Assembly (NCBI GenBank): GCA_020310875.1
Contig: CM035433.1
Span: 113,943,000 to 114,006,999, forward strand
DNA length: 64,000 nucleotides
Direction of reading: 5' to 3'
DNA from: Ceratopteris richardii
Lineage: Eukaryota; Streptophyta; Polypodiopsida; Polypodiales; Pteridaceae
The notes beneath the pieces were generated by a model. The model was not told where the DNA came from. It searched no databases and was given only the letters and a program-made list of their open reading frames with translations. The position numbers and the translations under genes are program-made. This document shows positions 11,515 to 23,500 of the stretch, one piece after another (position 1 is the stretch's first letter; the number at the start of each line of letters is the position of its first letter).

Positions 11515-12294
11515 ATGTGAGAGTGAATGAGAAAGAGAGAAAGAAAGAGAGGGGGAAAGAGAGAAAAAAAGAGATTGGGGGGAAAAGAGAGTGAGTGGGT
11601 GTGTGAGAAGAGTGTGTGAGAGTGAATTCCAAAGAGAGAATGAAAGAGAGTGGGAAAATGTAAAAGAGAGCAGGTGAAAGAGAGAGAGAGTGTGTGTGGG
11701 TTTGTGTGTGAGTGAAAGAAAATGAGAAAGGGAGAGAGTTTAAGAAAGAATGAAAGATTGAGAGTGTCAGAAAGTGGGTGTGTGTAACAGTAAGTGAGAG
11801 AGAGTGGAAAAGAGAGTGTAACTGAGAGAGGAAGAGAGTGAGTGAGAAAGTAAAAGGGAGATATTGAAGAGGGTGTACGTGTGTGAAAGAGGGGGAAAGG
11901 GGAAAAAGAAAGAGTGAGTAAGGGTGAGTGAGTAAGAAGGAGAGGAAGAGAACAAGAGTGTGAGAAAGTATGTGTGTAAGTGAAAGGAAACAATTAAAAA
12001 AAAAAGAAAGAGAGAAAGTAAGAGACAAAGAGTGAGTGAAAGAGGGTTAGAAAGTGTAAGTGAAAGAAATGAAGTGTGAAAGAAAGAGAGGAAGGGAATC
12101 GGGGTGTGTGAGTAAAAGGGGAGTGCATAGAGCTGGTGTGAGAAAGGGGTGGTGAATCAAAGTGAGAAAAAGTGAGTGAGAGAGAGAGAGAGAAAGAGAG
12201 AAAGTATGAGAGAGTGAATGTGTGTCTAGAGGAGGGAAAGAGAGAGGTAGAGAGTGAACGAGAAAAAGAGAGTGAGGAAGGTTGGGGGGGGGGG

Positions 12295-12350
<56 letters not shown>

Positions 12351-12600
12351 GTGAGTGAAAAAGAAAAATTGAGGGAAAGAGGGGAAGAGAAAAGGAGAGT
12401 GAGAAAGAGAGAAAGAAAGAAAGTGGGAAAGGGAGTGAGAAAGTGGGAAAGAGAGTGAAAGAGACTTGGAGTGAGAGAGAGATTAAGAAAAAGAGTGGAA
12501 AAGAGAGTAAGAAAGAGAGAGAAAGTAAGAGAGTGAGTGAGAAAGCGTGAGAAAAGAGAAGGGAAGTGTGAGTAAAATAAAGAGTGTGCGAGAAAGTATG
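11515..12600. repeat. Purine-rich (GA)-type tract in the giant 5' LTR
   Basis: About 1.1 kb of nearly pure A/G on the plus strand, with scattered TGTG words, a 14-base G-run at 12284-12297 and a perfect (GA)n run at 12298-12347. The 3' LTR holds the equivalent tract at 35650-36780. The long Leu/Ser/Thr/His open frames on the minus strand here are artefacts of this composition. Confidence 0.85.
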
Positions 12601-12923
12601 GAAAGGTAGAGATTGGATTAGTCATCTTCATCCAATCAAGTTGGGAATATAAGGAAGAGGAATCGAGTGAAAGGAGGAGATAGGTCCATTCGATACATTT
12701 GATCATAAAGACACTTTGGAGATAGGATAAGCAGATACATATGGGACCACTTTGTAGACCACTTTAGGAATGTACATTTTGGAGATGCTACTTGGGATAT
12801 CAAAGGAGAATATGTTCAAGGGCAATTATGGACTTAGAGTAAGAAAAGGTGAGAGAGTACAAGAAATTTGAACAAAACATAAGTGTGGATAAGCGTCTTT
12901 TACTAGGGCTTAGGACCTCATCA

Positions 12924-15900
12924 TTTTGCTGATCCTATTGGGGATTGTGTGGTACATCTCTAAAAGAGAGTGCCATAGGTTCGCCTAACGCCACATGTTG
13001 GCCAAGCTCAGTGCCTAGTACATGAGCAAAGAAAGTTCTTTCTCAAGAAGAACTTGAACACAGAGGCAAGAGCGAGTTGTTTGAAGGGTTGAAGCTCGAG
13101 AGAAGCGTAGGTAGGAATCATACAAAGCATCTTCAAATATTGGGAAGGAGTCAAATGAAATCTAACACCTCAGGCGAGGGGGACATATAAGGTGCTCAAA
13201 GATTCCTTCTTGGCAAAATTTCAGAGACAAGGCTTCAAAGATAGACTCACCCCATTAGGGGAAATAATGAACCCTGCATGGGCCTTGTAAGGATTCCTAA
13301 GTTTAAGGGATTAAGCCTAATCTTGTTCTTGCTTGAGGGAACAAAGTGCATTTAATAGAGCACTTTTTAGTAGTCTAGACTAGGCCTTTTTTTAGGCCCA
13401 AGTAGGGTCATATCTCTCTTCTGTAAAAGAAAGAGAGAGAGATTCAACTTTACACATCATCAAATCCATCCATCTTTGTGAATAAAAAAATGACTTTTTT
13501 TGAAAAGTCACATATTTAGTTATTGCTTACTAAAAAGGGCCCATTTCTTAATATACATGTCAGAAGTTACTTTTTTATATGTATTTTTTAATAAAATCAC
13601 TCAAAATAGTTCTTTTTTCAAACTCCCTCCAGAAGTAAAGTGCCACATCATCAAACTCGTAACTTTTCCTACCTCAAAAAATGAGTTTTTCAAATTTTTA
13701 TCATTTTCACTCACATAGAATGGAAAACCTCACCTTGACCTATATGCATATCAAAAAAGTACTTTTCTCTATGTACAGATACTTCTTAGTCCATTATACA
13801 TGTTATTTTGATTCTTTTCTCTCTTTCTCCCTCTTACCATTTGAATTCTAGCAGCCATGGGGTACTCGAACAATTTCCTCCAAGGAGAAGATTTAACAAT
13901 AATGGAATCACTCACAAGGAAATTTTCCTGCCATGAGATGACAATATTCATGTCCAAGTAGGTGGTTCATTCTTTCCTTGTGATCCAAGATTTACTATTC
14001 ATTTTACTTTCTAGTATTCATCTACTATTTTTAAGGAGGAAAAACACACAATACCATCATTGGAAGCTCTTTCATGTGGAGTGGGAGGACACAGACATCA
14101 TATTCTTCCAATGAGGTATATATTTTTCTTGATTCTCATATTTGCAAACGAATTAAACCAATATTACCCTTGCATAGGTTATTCATATGAGAAATAAGTG
14201 CTTCATCAACACGAAAGAAGCACTTTAAATTTTTAAATAGTTTCTTACTTCTCCTTCTTTTCAAAAGAATGACACCAATATTGCATAGTATGGATAGGAA
14301 AATGTGTGTGAAAGCATTTCTCCATGCTTATAGAAGCTTTTCATTAGGAAGATGAATTATAAAGAGGACATGATTGATATTGCTACATAAATATTGCTAC
14401 ATAATACTTACACATAAAAGAAAATATGCCTAGGTATGTTTCGCATGCGACCATGAGTAAGGAATCAATCAAGAAATCATATCCTTAGTTTATGAAGAAC
14501 TCATATACATATGCTTGTGTTTGTACAAAAATTAAATAAATAAAAAACAAAAACAAAAAAAAATTTAATCTATAGAGGCTTCAAAAATCAGTGTTTCTCT
14601 TCTAGAATAAAATCTACCTCTACTAATTTTCTTTTCATATCCCTTTTTAATTTGATTTTATATACGTTTCTCTTTTTGGTACATGTTGTGGTGATAGACT
14701 CAAATTCATATTAAAGATACTAATCATCAATGACTTGGAATAGTGAAAGGTAAAGTACATTCTACATTTAGATGTTGTTTGTTTCTTTATGTTGTGCTCA
14801 TTTTATGCATTGAAATATTACATGTTGTATTGTCATATGGTTAATTTGATGTACCGATTTTTATCAGTCAAGATTCTAGTATAGTAGTAATGGAAAAGTC
14901 CCACTATAGATCTAATAGTAATTTCTTAAAAAGTACATGTCATATTAGTGCTTCCATGCATGTTGACTAGTTGGACTAATACTCACTTGCTTTTCTTCAA
15001 ACAACTTTTGCAAGAGTTTGACAATTAGAAATGTTTTCATGAAATTACAACAGAACATTGCAAGTGAAAATTGGAGGCTATCAACAAGTCCTTTGCATCA
15101 TGATCAATATCATGCACAAAAAGTTTTTGAGGGTTCAACTTGGAAATGAAGTTACATAAGAGGCATCATTTGATTATTTTATACTAATAAGTTTTTGTGG
15201 TATATCTTATCCATGCTCAAGGTACATAATGACCACCTTGGATGAAGTCCCGTTAGAGAGGATGAAGTGGTCTACATGGAACACAGGTCACCATACAGTC
15301 ATAGAGTGGTTCAACATGACAGAGTGAAGTCGATTAAAAATATCAAAATAGTTCATAGCCTCATCCATAGAATCATTCCTAAGAGCATGATCAAGATCAA
15401 CTGCCACAAATGTAACCATTCAAAAGGAGATTCTAAGGACACGCACAAAGGGGAAGAATAGATCCACTAACTATTGGTCATGAACCATTTGAACTCAATA
15501 TACCTCCAAATAGAACATGGTTGATGAAACATGAAGTAGCCATTCCAACTCATCCAAAAAGGAGAGCTTCAAGGAACCATCATGAAACATAAGCATATTC
15601 CAACATCACGTCAAGTAGAGGCTATAAAGTCACTACTATAAGGTCAAAGCACACTACCAACGTATGAGAAAAGAAACATATGCCATAAATTGTGTCACAA
15701 TGTTGATCAAGGCATACATGTAAAATGAATAAGAACTACCAACCACATCATAGATCATATGTAGCACAACCTAAAGTTTCTCATAATGCAAAAACAACAA
15801 AAAAGTGAGCAAACATTATAGATCCTTTGTGCTTCAAAGTTAATGCAGTAGACTATGGATATAATCAATAGCACTTCAAGCCATCCAAAAGGAAGGAGAT

Positions 15901-15955
15901 GCATTCCTTACTTCTCTTTTGAAAGATGTTAACTTGTGTGTAGCTCATGTGAAGA
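12924..15955 (+). other. Leader of the giant gypsy element, first part
   Basis: No coding frame is supportable. The first bases after the 5' LTR end in GGGGATTG, compatible with a decayed tRNA-Asp primer site (PBS around 12924-12950). The rest is A/T-rich non-coding sequence with a few poly-A and poly-T tracts and short GA tracts near 13430. It is part of the unusually long 5' leader before gag. Confidence 0.4.
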
Positions 15956-16260
15956 TGATGAACAAACAACCAAAGAAACTGGATGGGACCATACATGATT
16001 ATGTAATCATTCTTCTTGAAGAGATACATTTTGTAAAATCAAATTTTCATTATAATAATCTACTTTTTCATTATCATTCTTACACATGATCAAGTCCACA
16101 TTGATCTATATGATATGTTCATAATTGTATCCACTTGCTTGAAGATGGTATGTGTGCAAAACAAATCACTTAAGATTCAAAACTCATATTTCCATTGTTC
16201 AACTAAGTTGTGCACATAATAAGTTTCATGAACCTAAAATTTGAAATAAAGGAGTTGTAT
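15956..16260 (+). repeat. Direct repeat unit 1 in the leader
   Basis: About 300 bp repeated at 16934-17235. Shared blocks include CATTCTTCTTGAAGAGAT, CCACATTGATCTATAT and GTGCACATAATAAGTTTCAT (AATGAG in the second copy). The copies are diverged and about 980 bp apart in direct orientation. Each is followed by a foldback element. Confidence 0.75.
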
Positions 16261-16751
16261 TGTCACTCACAACATGGTATTCAAATGTCCTAGGAAGAAG
16301 ATACAAGTCGGATTTAAGACTTCCACGATCACCATTCCACCCCTCAAAAGGATCATCATCAAAGTCAAAAGAGGAGTACTATCCATCATGAGAATCATGC
16401 CCTTGATTCTTTACTTAGATATACTACAAACCCTTTCTAGTTCCATCATGGATATCCATCATCATCATGTTCCAGTACAACATATAAAGAACTCTAAAAA
16501 GAACAATAGCTATAAAGATTCAATTTCCAAAAAATCTCACAGTTACATAACTGCTTCGTGTGGAACTTATCGCTTTGAGAGGGAGGTGATATCATAGACA
16601 CAAAGGAAGCCATCATAAAACTTTAAATTCTATGCAAATGTTTATATATCATGATTGGTTTAGAATTTGGAGAAATTGATGCTACCATCACGTTTGGAAC
16701 ATGCAAAAACCGTAAGATCGACTGTCTATTTGTCTAATTCTGATATCCAGA

Positions 16752-16882
16752 CCTTGATAACCTCAAAAAGCACAAAAAAAGGGGCAGCCATAGAAACACG
16801 GGATAGGCCTCTGCACAACTTTTCAAGAGGCCTATCCCGCGTTTCTGTGGCTGCCCCTTTTTTGGTGCTTTGAGTTCATGCA
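16752..16882. repeat. Foldback (palindromic) element 1
   Basis: Two arms of about 48-50 bases pair around a loop of about 13 bases (GCACAACTTTTCA, near 16813-16825). The left arm has GGGGCAGCCATAGAAACACG, and the right arm holds its complement with only a few mismatches. The arms would make a long near-perfect hairpin in RNA. A related element lies at 17224-17413, so this is a small repeat family, MITE-like or foldback. No transposase is encoded. Confidence 0.75.
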
Positions 16883-16933
16883 AGGTCATTAATGGTGGAA
16901 ATAACTATTACATCTTGCAAATTTTAGGGAAAT

Positions 16934-17235
16934 TGATGAACTATACAACCCAAGAAACTAGATAGGACCATATATGACTATCTGATCATTCTTCTTGAAG
17001 AGATGTTTTGTAATGTGAAATTATCTTATTGGTAATCTACTTTTTCATAACCTCTCTTACACATGCTCAACTCCACATTGATCTATATCATATGTTCACA
17101 ATCATATGCACTCAATTCAACATGCTATGTGTGCAAAGCAAATCATTTATGGTTATAAACTCATTTTTCCATTGGTAAATTGAGTTGAGCACATAATGAG
17201 TTTCATAGACCTTAAATTTGTAAGAATAAAGTTTC
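16934..17235 (+). repeat. Direct repeat unit 2 in the leader
   Basis: Second, diverged copy of 15956-16260. It shares the CATTCTTCTTGAAGAGAT and CCACATTGATCTATAT blocks in the same order and runs into foldback element 2. Confidence 0.75.
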
Positions 17236-17413
17236 GTATCAACTAGAAATAAACTTGCATGGCCTCAAAAGCACCAAAAAAGGTCATCCATAGAAACAAG
17301 CAATAGCCTCTATAAAAAGTTTGCACAGATCTATCCCATGTTTCTATGGCTTCTCTTTTTTTATACTTTTGAGGCCATGCAAGGTTACTTTTAGTGGATA
17401 TGAAACTTTATTC
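17224..17413. repeat. Foldback (palindromic) element 2
   Basis: An inverted repeat of about 190 bp. The outer arms are GAATAAAGTTTCGTATC and GATATGAAACTTTATTC, continuing inward through CTTGCATGGCCTCAAAAG and its exact complement CTTTTGAGGCCATGCAAG. The inner part resembles foldback 1 (CCATAGAAACA and its partner). It encodes nothing and looks like a MITE or foldback transposon. Confidence 0.75.
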
Positions 17414-19070
17414 TTTAAAGAGCCATGGAACTTATTTCTAACAAGTCACTTACTCTACAGTGATCCATGCATATACATCTTCTACAATGGGAGCCAGTAT
17501 AAACAAAGATAGTCACATGAGATAAAGTAGTTTGCAAAATATAATTTATGATAATATCCTCATGTCTAAAAGTCTTGTTGTGCCTCTGTACCCCACATAA
17601 GGTGGAAATCCCCCTTTGAACTCCTCCAATTAAGGTTCTATGGGGAAATTCCATGGCACCAGAGGGCCTTTATTTTCAGCTTGAATGGCATTCAAATTGG
17701 CAAAACTTTTATGCCCCACTTACCTCATGGCCTCACTCACAAAGACCATCTATTACCATAAATGTTCACATGTAAAACTCATCTAGATTAGAAGTTAAGG
17801 TTCCATGTATGTTTGTACTCTCAAAGTGGTTTCTCCTCATAATGGAGGCCATATAACTTAGAGCACCATGGATCATTTGTGGTTACTTGAGGAGTAAGTA
17901 TTGACTATATCTAGCATGAATTACCTTTTTGAGTTATATTCTTTGTAATTTCAAACTTCATAAATGATCATCTACTGAGAAAATTAACCAATAAAATGTC
18001 AATCAATGTGAAATTGAACATACTCTATATAAAAGTGAAAATTGAATAATCACCAAGAGAAATTATAAATGCACAGTTGTAGACTACAAAAATATGAAAG
18101 TAGGCATGTTTTCATTACAAATATCAAATCTTAAAAAATTTACAAATTATTGGTATCAATGATTGTACAACTTGAAGTGTTTGCAAATGCAAGAAATCAT
18201 CACAAAATTTGTGATGCTCATCCATGATGTAAAGTATTTCTAGACCAATTCTAGATCAAAAGGATTTTTAGATATCTTAGTAGGAGAGAAGGCATCAGAG
18301 ACATTTTTTTCTCCTGTCCATACTTAGTTTGGAAGAATGTGAAAAGAGCCCTCATGCTAAATGAACAAGTAAGCTAGAAACAAGACATACTTGGTGATGC
18401 TCTTGAATGTAACCAAAAGCAAAGAACTCTAGAAAATTTAGAAGGAAAGATGTGTTATTAACTTCAACTGCTCTTCCAAAGTCTAATCCATTGAGAAATT
18501 TGTAGATTGCCTGGGTAAAAGAATAAGAAATTTGGGAGAAATCCACCGTTCAAAGAGTCGAGGTTCTTTATCTTCTAGAATAACAAGCTGAAAGAGAGTG
18601 GATCTTGCATGAAAGCAGCATTAGGCTAATCAACCTCCTTTGAAATTCCCTTCAAATTTCTTCTATTTCTCTCATTTTTTTGAAGTTAAACATGTTTCAG
18701 ATAAAAAAAGAAAATCATCACATAGAAAAAGATATATGGCAATAAAAATGCCAACCTCATTTATAGTTCAATTTTGAAGGAATTTAGCTATATTATCCAC
18801 TCTCTTCACAACCTATGAACAATACAAAATAAAATATAATTATTAAAGAAAGAAATGTTATAACATGTATAATAAAAACATTTGTAGATTCCCAACCTTA
18901 TGCCCTTGTCAATATAGCTTATATTCAAATAGATCATAAAAAATATGTTTTCTCCTAGAAAACCTTGTTAGTCTTGAGTTGGATATCCTCACCTAAAAAA
19001 TTGTTGCAATCTACATAAATGGAAAGAAAAATCCATCATGAAGAAATTATTAATGATATGAAATGACCAT
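17414..19070. other. A/T-rich non-coding leader sequence
   Basis: I see no supportable gene. Short frames such as 18546-18352 on the minus strand are aromatic-rich but match nothing I recognise. No primer site, LTR edge or terminal inverted repeat is visible. Confidence 0.35.
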
Positions 19071-19074
19071 GCTT

Positions 19075-19375
19075 TCAAAATTTCATGCAATGTTCAGAAT
19101 GTACTTGTAAGGCTATGTAATGGTTGTTCTTCTAACTACATAGAAAGAAATGTAGCCAAACCTTAAAAAGAACATATGTAGATAGGTCAAAAACATATTA
19201 AATGCCATCAACAACTCAAAACTTCACAAAAATGCTTAGATCTTCATGCAATTCTTGGAACGCATCTGTAAGGGTATGAAGTGGTTGTTCATCCACCAAA
19301 GTAGAAGCAAATATGTATGTAACAAATAAAAGCATATCTAGATAGGTCAAAGATATATTCAACACTATAAACCAT
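19075..19375. repeat. Two tandem units of about 163 bp
   Basis: The block ATGCAATTCTTGGAACGCAT...TAAGGGTATGAAGTGGTTGTTC (from about 19239) repeats the block ATGCAATGTTCAGAATG...TAAGGCTATGTAATGGTTGTTC (from about 19083). Both continue through GATAGGTCAAA and ATATT(A/C)AA. On the minus strand both units read as similar short peptides beginning EQPLH, so they could be duplicated exons. Confidence 0.6.
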
Positions 19376-19444
19376 GCAATATTGTAGAGTAATACTTACA
19401 ATTGATAGAATATCTCATTCTAGTAGAGCTTTTGAGTGTCATAG

Positions 19445-19700
19445 TTACCATTTCAAGACATGTTGTGCAATAGCAACCATCCCATTGCCTTTGTGGCCAC
19501 AATGAAGAGCCAAGTTTCCAAGATGTCTAACTTGATGAGGCCCATATCTAGAGGGTTGCATGTACACCCACGCACCTTTGGAGTACTCATTTGACATGTA
19601 TTGTCCATCTGTAGCTTTGATATTGTGACAATGTGAGAACTTCATCTTTTGGTTGCCTATAGCCTTTAGATGTTGCCATTGAAGTTCGAGGTCTTCAATC
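19445..19700 (-). pseudogene. Possible ankyrin-repeat gene fragment
   Basis: A minus-strand frame of 66 codons (19645-19445), extended upstream without ATG, ends in GNLALHCGHKGNGMVAIAQ. This fits one ankyrin unit (G-x-x-ALH-x-x-x-KG-x-x-x-VA-x-x-L). The canonical TPLH is changed to LALH. Two tandem peptide-like units lie just downstream (19375-19075). It may be an exon of a captured or old host gene inside the long leader. One repeat unit is too little to be sure, so this is tentative. Confidence 0.3.
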
Positions 19701-20371
19701 TACAACAATAGCTCAATGCGGGAGATGTGATAGCTTGGAATACAGACAGAAGAGCTTCAATGGTGTGGTATAGAGAGAAACTAGTGGAAAAAAGATGTCC
19801 TTTTGGGACCTAGTATGAAAATATGAGGTTTAGCAGGGAAATACCTCTTTTCTTAGTATTTAAAAAAAAAGTCATTTTTTCCAGCTCAAATCATGCACGG
19901 ATTTCAAATTTGTGGTAAAAAAGAGCACTTTTGACCCTAAAAAGTAATGGGGGGTCCATTCTCAGGTGCTATGATGAGCTTTTAAACTTTCTAAAAAAAT
20001 TGATTTTTTGGGCCCAGCCTAGTTACGAGATTCCTTCTCTCTCTAGAGGCAACTCATTAAATAGGGGAAACTTGTCCCCTCTCTCCCTTTCAGCCTAGTA
20101 TTTTATAGGGTATAGACTTTGGCCACCACCCTCTTCTGATTGGTCAATCACTAATCACTCCTTAATCTAAAAGACCTATTCAGGGTTCATTTTTCACCTA
20201 TTGCAGTAGGTGGATTATCTGTAGTAGAGATTAAACGAGAGTATCAATCATTATATCCAATGAATGGAAACATTGGTCAAGAAAATGGGCATAAATGCTC
20301 CAAATGTTGAAACTCTGAAGAGAAGGTTTATTACGGGATTGAGGGATCACATAGTGTAGCAAAACATAAGC

Positions 20372-20910
20372 TTGAGGCAGCCTGCAAATCTAATCACTAC
20401 AAAAGAAGAAGCTAGGGTATGGGAGGAAGTACAATTAAGCCAGCAAAGAAGGAGAGAGATCCTATACAGACCAATGGAGAGACTGGCGGGTGCACCCATA
20501 AGAAATCCTACCTATGAAAGCCCAACATTGACAACCTTAGCTTTTGTTGCTACCACAAGTATGCAAGGAGAGGTTAAGCATGCATTGACAAAGGAGCGAA
20601 AATTGGAGCTATTGACTCAAGCATTCAAAGCTTCCACTCTTACCCAGGAGACATACACTGTAAAGCATAAGGCAATCTTGAAACACAACCAAGGTGTGTT
20701 TAGGTCTAGCACATGGTATACGAAATGTCGCGTTATGGTCATATAGTCACAAAGTGCCCCATGGTCTCGAAATTGGTCACTAATAGACTCCGCCTAGAAT
20801 ATTTTGCACCTTTTACAACAAGCCAAACCATACCAAGGATGAAAATTACAGAAACCAAAAAGGACAAGGAAAGGGAGGAAAAAATTGATATAGTGCGGAA
20901 ACTAGCTTAA
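20372..20910 (+). pseudogene. Giant gypsy element: gag remnant
   Basis: Two overlapping open pieces (20372-20746 and 20713-20910) are Lys/Glu/Thr-rich. They contain EEVQLSQQRRREI and TKERKLELLTQAFKAS and end in a Lys/Glu-rich linker. They lie immediately upstream of the protease on the same strand, where Gag belongs. I see no zinc knuckle and no clear Retrotrans_gag core, so the call rests mainly on position. Stops at both ends show decay. The true start cannot be fixed. Confidence 0.5.
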
Positions 20911-21060
20911 ATGGAAGTCATTTTAGATATTGGTACTCTCGTGAAGTGCTCTTCTGTATGCAGGAAGCAATTCTATAACGAATATATCAAGAAGCCTCAA
21001 AAATCTCAAGATAAAAAGAAATGAGAAAAAGAGATTCAGGGCATAATTCAGAACATCATG

Positions 21061-21540
21061 ACATAGATTGATTCAAATATTCCTATGGTAATTGTGGAGA
21101 TTGAAGGATATGGAGTCCCAGGTGCTAAGCTAGGCAGTGGAGCAACAGTCAATTTGATGACAGTGTACATGATGAAATCCCTCGGACTTACCCATATGGA
21201 GGACACTCCTATGTCCTTAAGAATGGCTAACCAACCCCAAGTAAAACACGCGAGCCTTTTGAAAAATGTGAGCACAATCATTGGGGGATTAGAGTTTAGC
21301 ATCGACTATTTGATAGTCAGACCAAGGACCACTGAAGCCACCTTTTCCATTTTATTAGAACGACCTTGGTTGGTACAGGTTGACTGTGTGCATGACTGGC
21401 GCATGGGCTTTATCACAATTGGTCCAAAATCCGATCACGTGCAGATCCAAGTTTCTTCAAACTCAATCGGCAAAAGGCTGGTGACAAAGGATGAAATAGA
21501 GAAAAAGGCAAAAGAGAAGGAAAAACATGAAAAATTTTGA
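21061..21540 (+). pseudogene. Giant gypsy element: aspartic protease
   Basis: An open frame of 151 codons from ATG 21085. At residues 13-21 it reads LGSGATVNLM where the family has DSGATVNLM, so the catalytic Asp is replaced by Gly. The downstream blocks MSLRMANQPQVK and ILLERPWLVQVDCVHDWR are standard for plant Ty3/gypsy proteases. The frame ends in a Lys/Glu-rich linker. The usual task is maturation of Gag-Pol. The Asp loss alone would inactivate it. It is the same family as the fossil at 3.6 kb. Confidence 0.8.
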
Positions 21541-22256
21541 GTAGGGGTTGTCTAGAACATTGAGCCTTACAAGGATTTGCTTCAAGATGGATTCAATCTG
21601 TAGTTATCCAAATCCCAAAATATGAGAATGGGAGAGTACGAGAACCCATTAGCCTATAAAGATGACTTGGATCATGAATTACTAGGATGGTTGACACGCA
21701 TAAGTCAATTTGAATGTTACATGATGAATATAGACTCTAGGGAAGATAAGACTGGCAATTCCCTAGATGTGGGAATTTCAGAAGAGGAATTGAATCATGA
21801 ACGATCCACCACTGTGGAAGTAAGACAATTGTGAGAAAACAATAAGGCTCTCGAAGTGGAACTCCAAAAGAGACACCAAGTTTTAGATGTGGTGACAAAA
21901 AAGGAACACAAAGGGCATTTGAACTACAAAAGCTGGATCTAATTAAAAAGGAAAACTTTAATGATTTACTAGCCAACAATGCGTGCATGATTGGTGAGCA
22001 TTTTTTTATCAAAACAATGTCGAGAGGTGAAAAATATTCGAGAGAAGGTAATGTGGAAAAATGGGAAATCTCCATAGAGAAGTTCTTGAGCATTGGATCA
22101 GGATTGCCTGAGAACGTGCAAAAAAGCATAAAATCAATGCAAAAAATACATAGCACAACTTTTGGATGGTCATATAGTGACTTGAGAGGAATCAATTCCC
22201 AAATCTATCAACATTACATTGATCTAGAGGATGGGGTCAAGCCCATATGTCAATGA
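21541..22256 (+). pseudogene. Giant gypsy element: protease-RT connector
   Basis: Open pieces at 21622-21834 and 21987-22256 separated by stops. The last contains KIHSTTFGWSYSDLRGI, the worn form of the ...FAWSYxDLxGI block that precedes RT in plant gypsy pol, followed by a run ending near HYIDLEDGVKPI. This places it just upstream of the fingers subdomain. It carries no enzyme activity itself. Confidence 0.65.
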
Positions 22257-22960
22257 TCCAAGTGAACGAATCTTATCTATTCAGAATTGATTCAAGCTTA
22301 ATTGACCAAGCGACTAGAAGCAAGATTTATATATCCTATTGCATTCAATGAATGGGTATCACCGATCGTAATTATCCCAAAAAAGAATAACAAAATCTGA
22401 ATTTGCATAGATTACTAGAAATTGAATGAGCGAACAAAAAGGGAACACTTCTCGTTAGCTTTTACTGATCCAATCTTGGATAAGATAGCCGGCTATAAAC
22501 TGTACTCTTTTCTGGATGGCTTTAGTGGATATAATTAGGTTGAGATCTATGAAGAGGATCAGCCAAAAACTACTTTTATGATAGAATGGGAAATGTATGC
22601 ATACCACATTATGTCGTTTGGATTATGTAATGTGCCTGCTACATTTCAAAGGGCTATGATAGCGGCATACCAAGACTATTTGCAAGATTGGATGGAAATA
22701 TTTCTAGATGAATTTTCCATCCAAGGGGATGATGAGCATATAACTGTGAGGATCAAAGACAATTTAAAAAGATTATTAAGAAAGGCATCACGTTGAATCG
22801 TCAGAAATGTACATTTGGAGTAAGAAAAGGATTACTCTTAGGACATGTGATTTCTCAGAAAGGGATTTTTGTTGATGAGGATAAGGTGGAGAAAATCTAA
22901 CAACTTCCATCTCCTCACAACCTATGGCAACTTAGAGGATTTCTGGGATATACCAATTAT
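22257..22960 (+). pseudogene. Giant gypsy element: reverse transcriptase
   Basis: Landmarks in order: a worn fingers block with NEWVSPIVIIPKKNNK (about 22350), FLDGFSGYN (22510, first catalytic Asp kept), YAYHIMSFGLCNVPATFQRA (22597) and FLDEFSIQG (22709). The YVDD-type loop reads FLDE, so the second loop Asp is Glu. Stops occur in CIDY*KLN and after GYN. The thumb (GHVISQKGIFVDEDKV) follows in another frame at about 22840. Dead by frame and active site. Confidence 0.85.
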
Positions 22961-22984
22961 TATCGATGGTTTATACTAAACTTT

Positions 22985-23500
22985 GCCTTGATAGCTTCAC
23001 CTCTCAAAATTTTCAGAAAATATCAACAATATCAATGGACTAAGGAGTGTCAATCTACATTTGAGTCTATAAAACACAAGTTGATGAATGCACCTATTCT
23101 AATAGCACTTGATTGGACTAAGGAATTTCATGTGCATACAGATGCATCTCATACTGTAGTAGGAGAATTAATTTGTCAAGCTGATGAGAAGAAATTGGAT
23201 CATCCAATATATCATGCGAGTCAAAATGTTAACAGTGTTTAATGGAACTACATGAGCACTGAAAAAAAATGTATGTCAATGATCTTCACGATAAACAAAT
23301 ATAGGCATTACCTAATGGGCAATCACTTCATATTCTATGTGGATCATGAAGCCTTGAAGTATATCATAAATAAACCGGAATTGATGGGGTGGTTAATGAG
23401 GTGGATGCTCCTTCTACAAGAATTATATTTCATGGTGGTAACCAAGCCAAGAGGCTCACATATTGGCAGATCATTTGTCTCATATAATAAATGAAGAATC
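22985..23500 (+). pseudogene. Giant gypsy element: RNase H
   Basis: Two open pieces (22988-23242, 23252-23494). The first has QWTKECQSTFESIKHKL and then FHVHTDASHTVVG with the first acidic residue, then the ASQNVN block. The second has STEKKCMSMIFTINKYRHYL and FYVDHEALKYIINKPEL, the usual end of plant gypsy RNase H. The glutamate of the family TEREAL block is altered (TEKKCM). A stop splits the domain after NSV. Confidence 0.8.

Larger units (their letters stand above)
4806..12923 (+). repeat. 5' LTR of the giant gypsy element, split by a copia insertion
   Basis: The segments 4806-5727 and 9970-12923 match, in order, 27238-28110 and onward in the 3' LTR. Recognisable blocks shared by both copies are a coding-like block, a G-run, a purine-rich (GA) tract and the closing block GGGCTTAGGACCTCATCA. 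The interruption at 5728-9961 is a copia element. Continuity is shown by the other LTR copy, which runs unbroken through this point. Confidence 0.75.

Noticed and set aside
11412..12706. Long Ser/Leu/His/Thr frames on the minus strand
   Set aside because: Reading of a purine-rich tract; the matching tract in the other LTR gives similar frames with different lengths, which shows bias only.
4806..12923. Helitron or segmental duplication as explanation of the 3.9-kb repeat
   Set aside because: TG...CA ends, the CATTT duplication at the outer sides and gag-pol between the copies fit LTRs better; no CTRR hairpin end or TC start.
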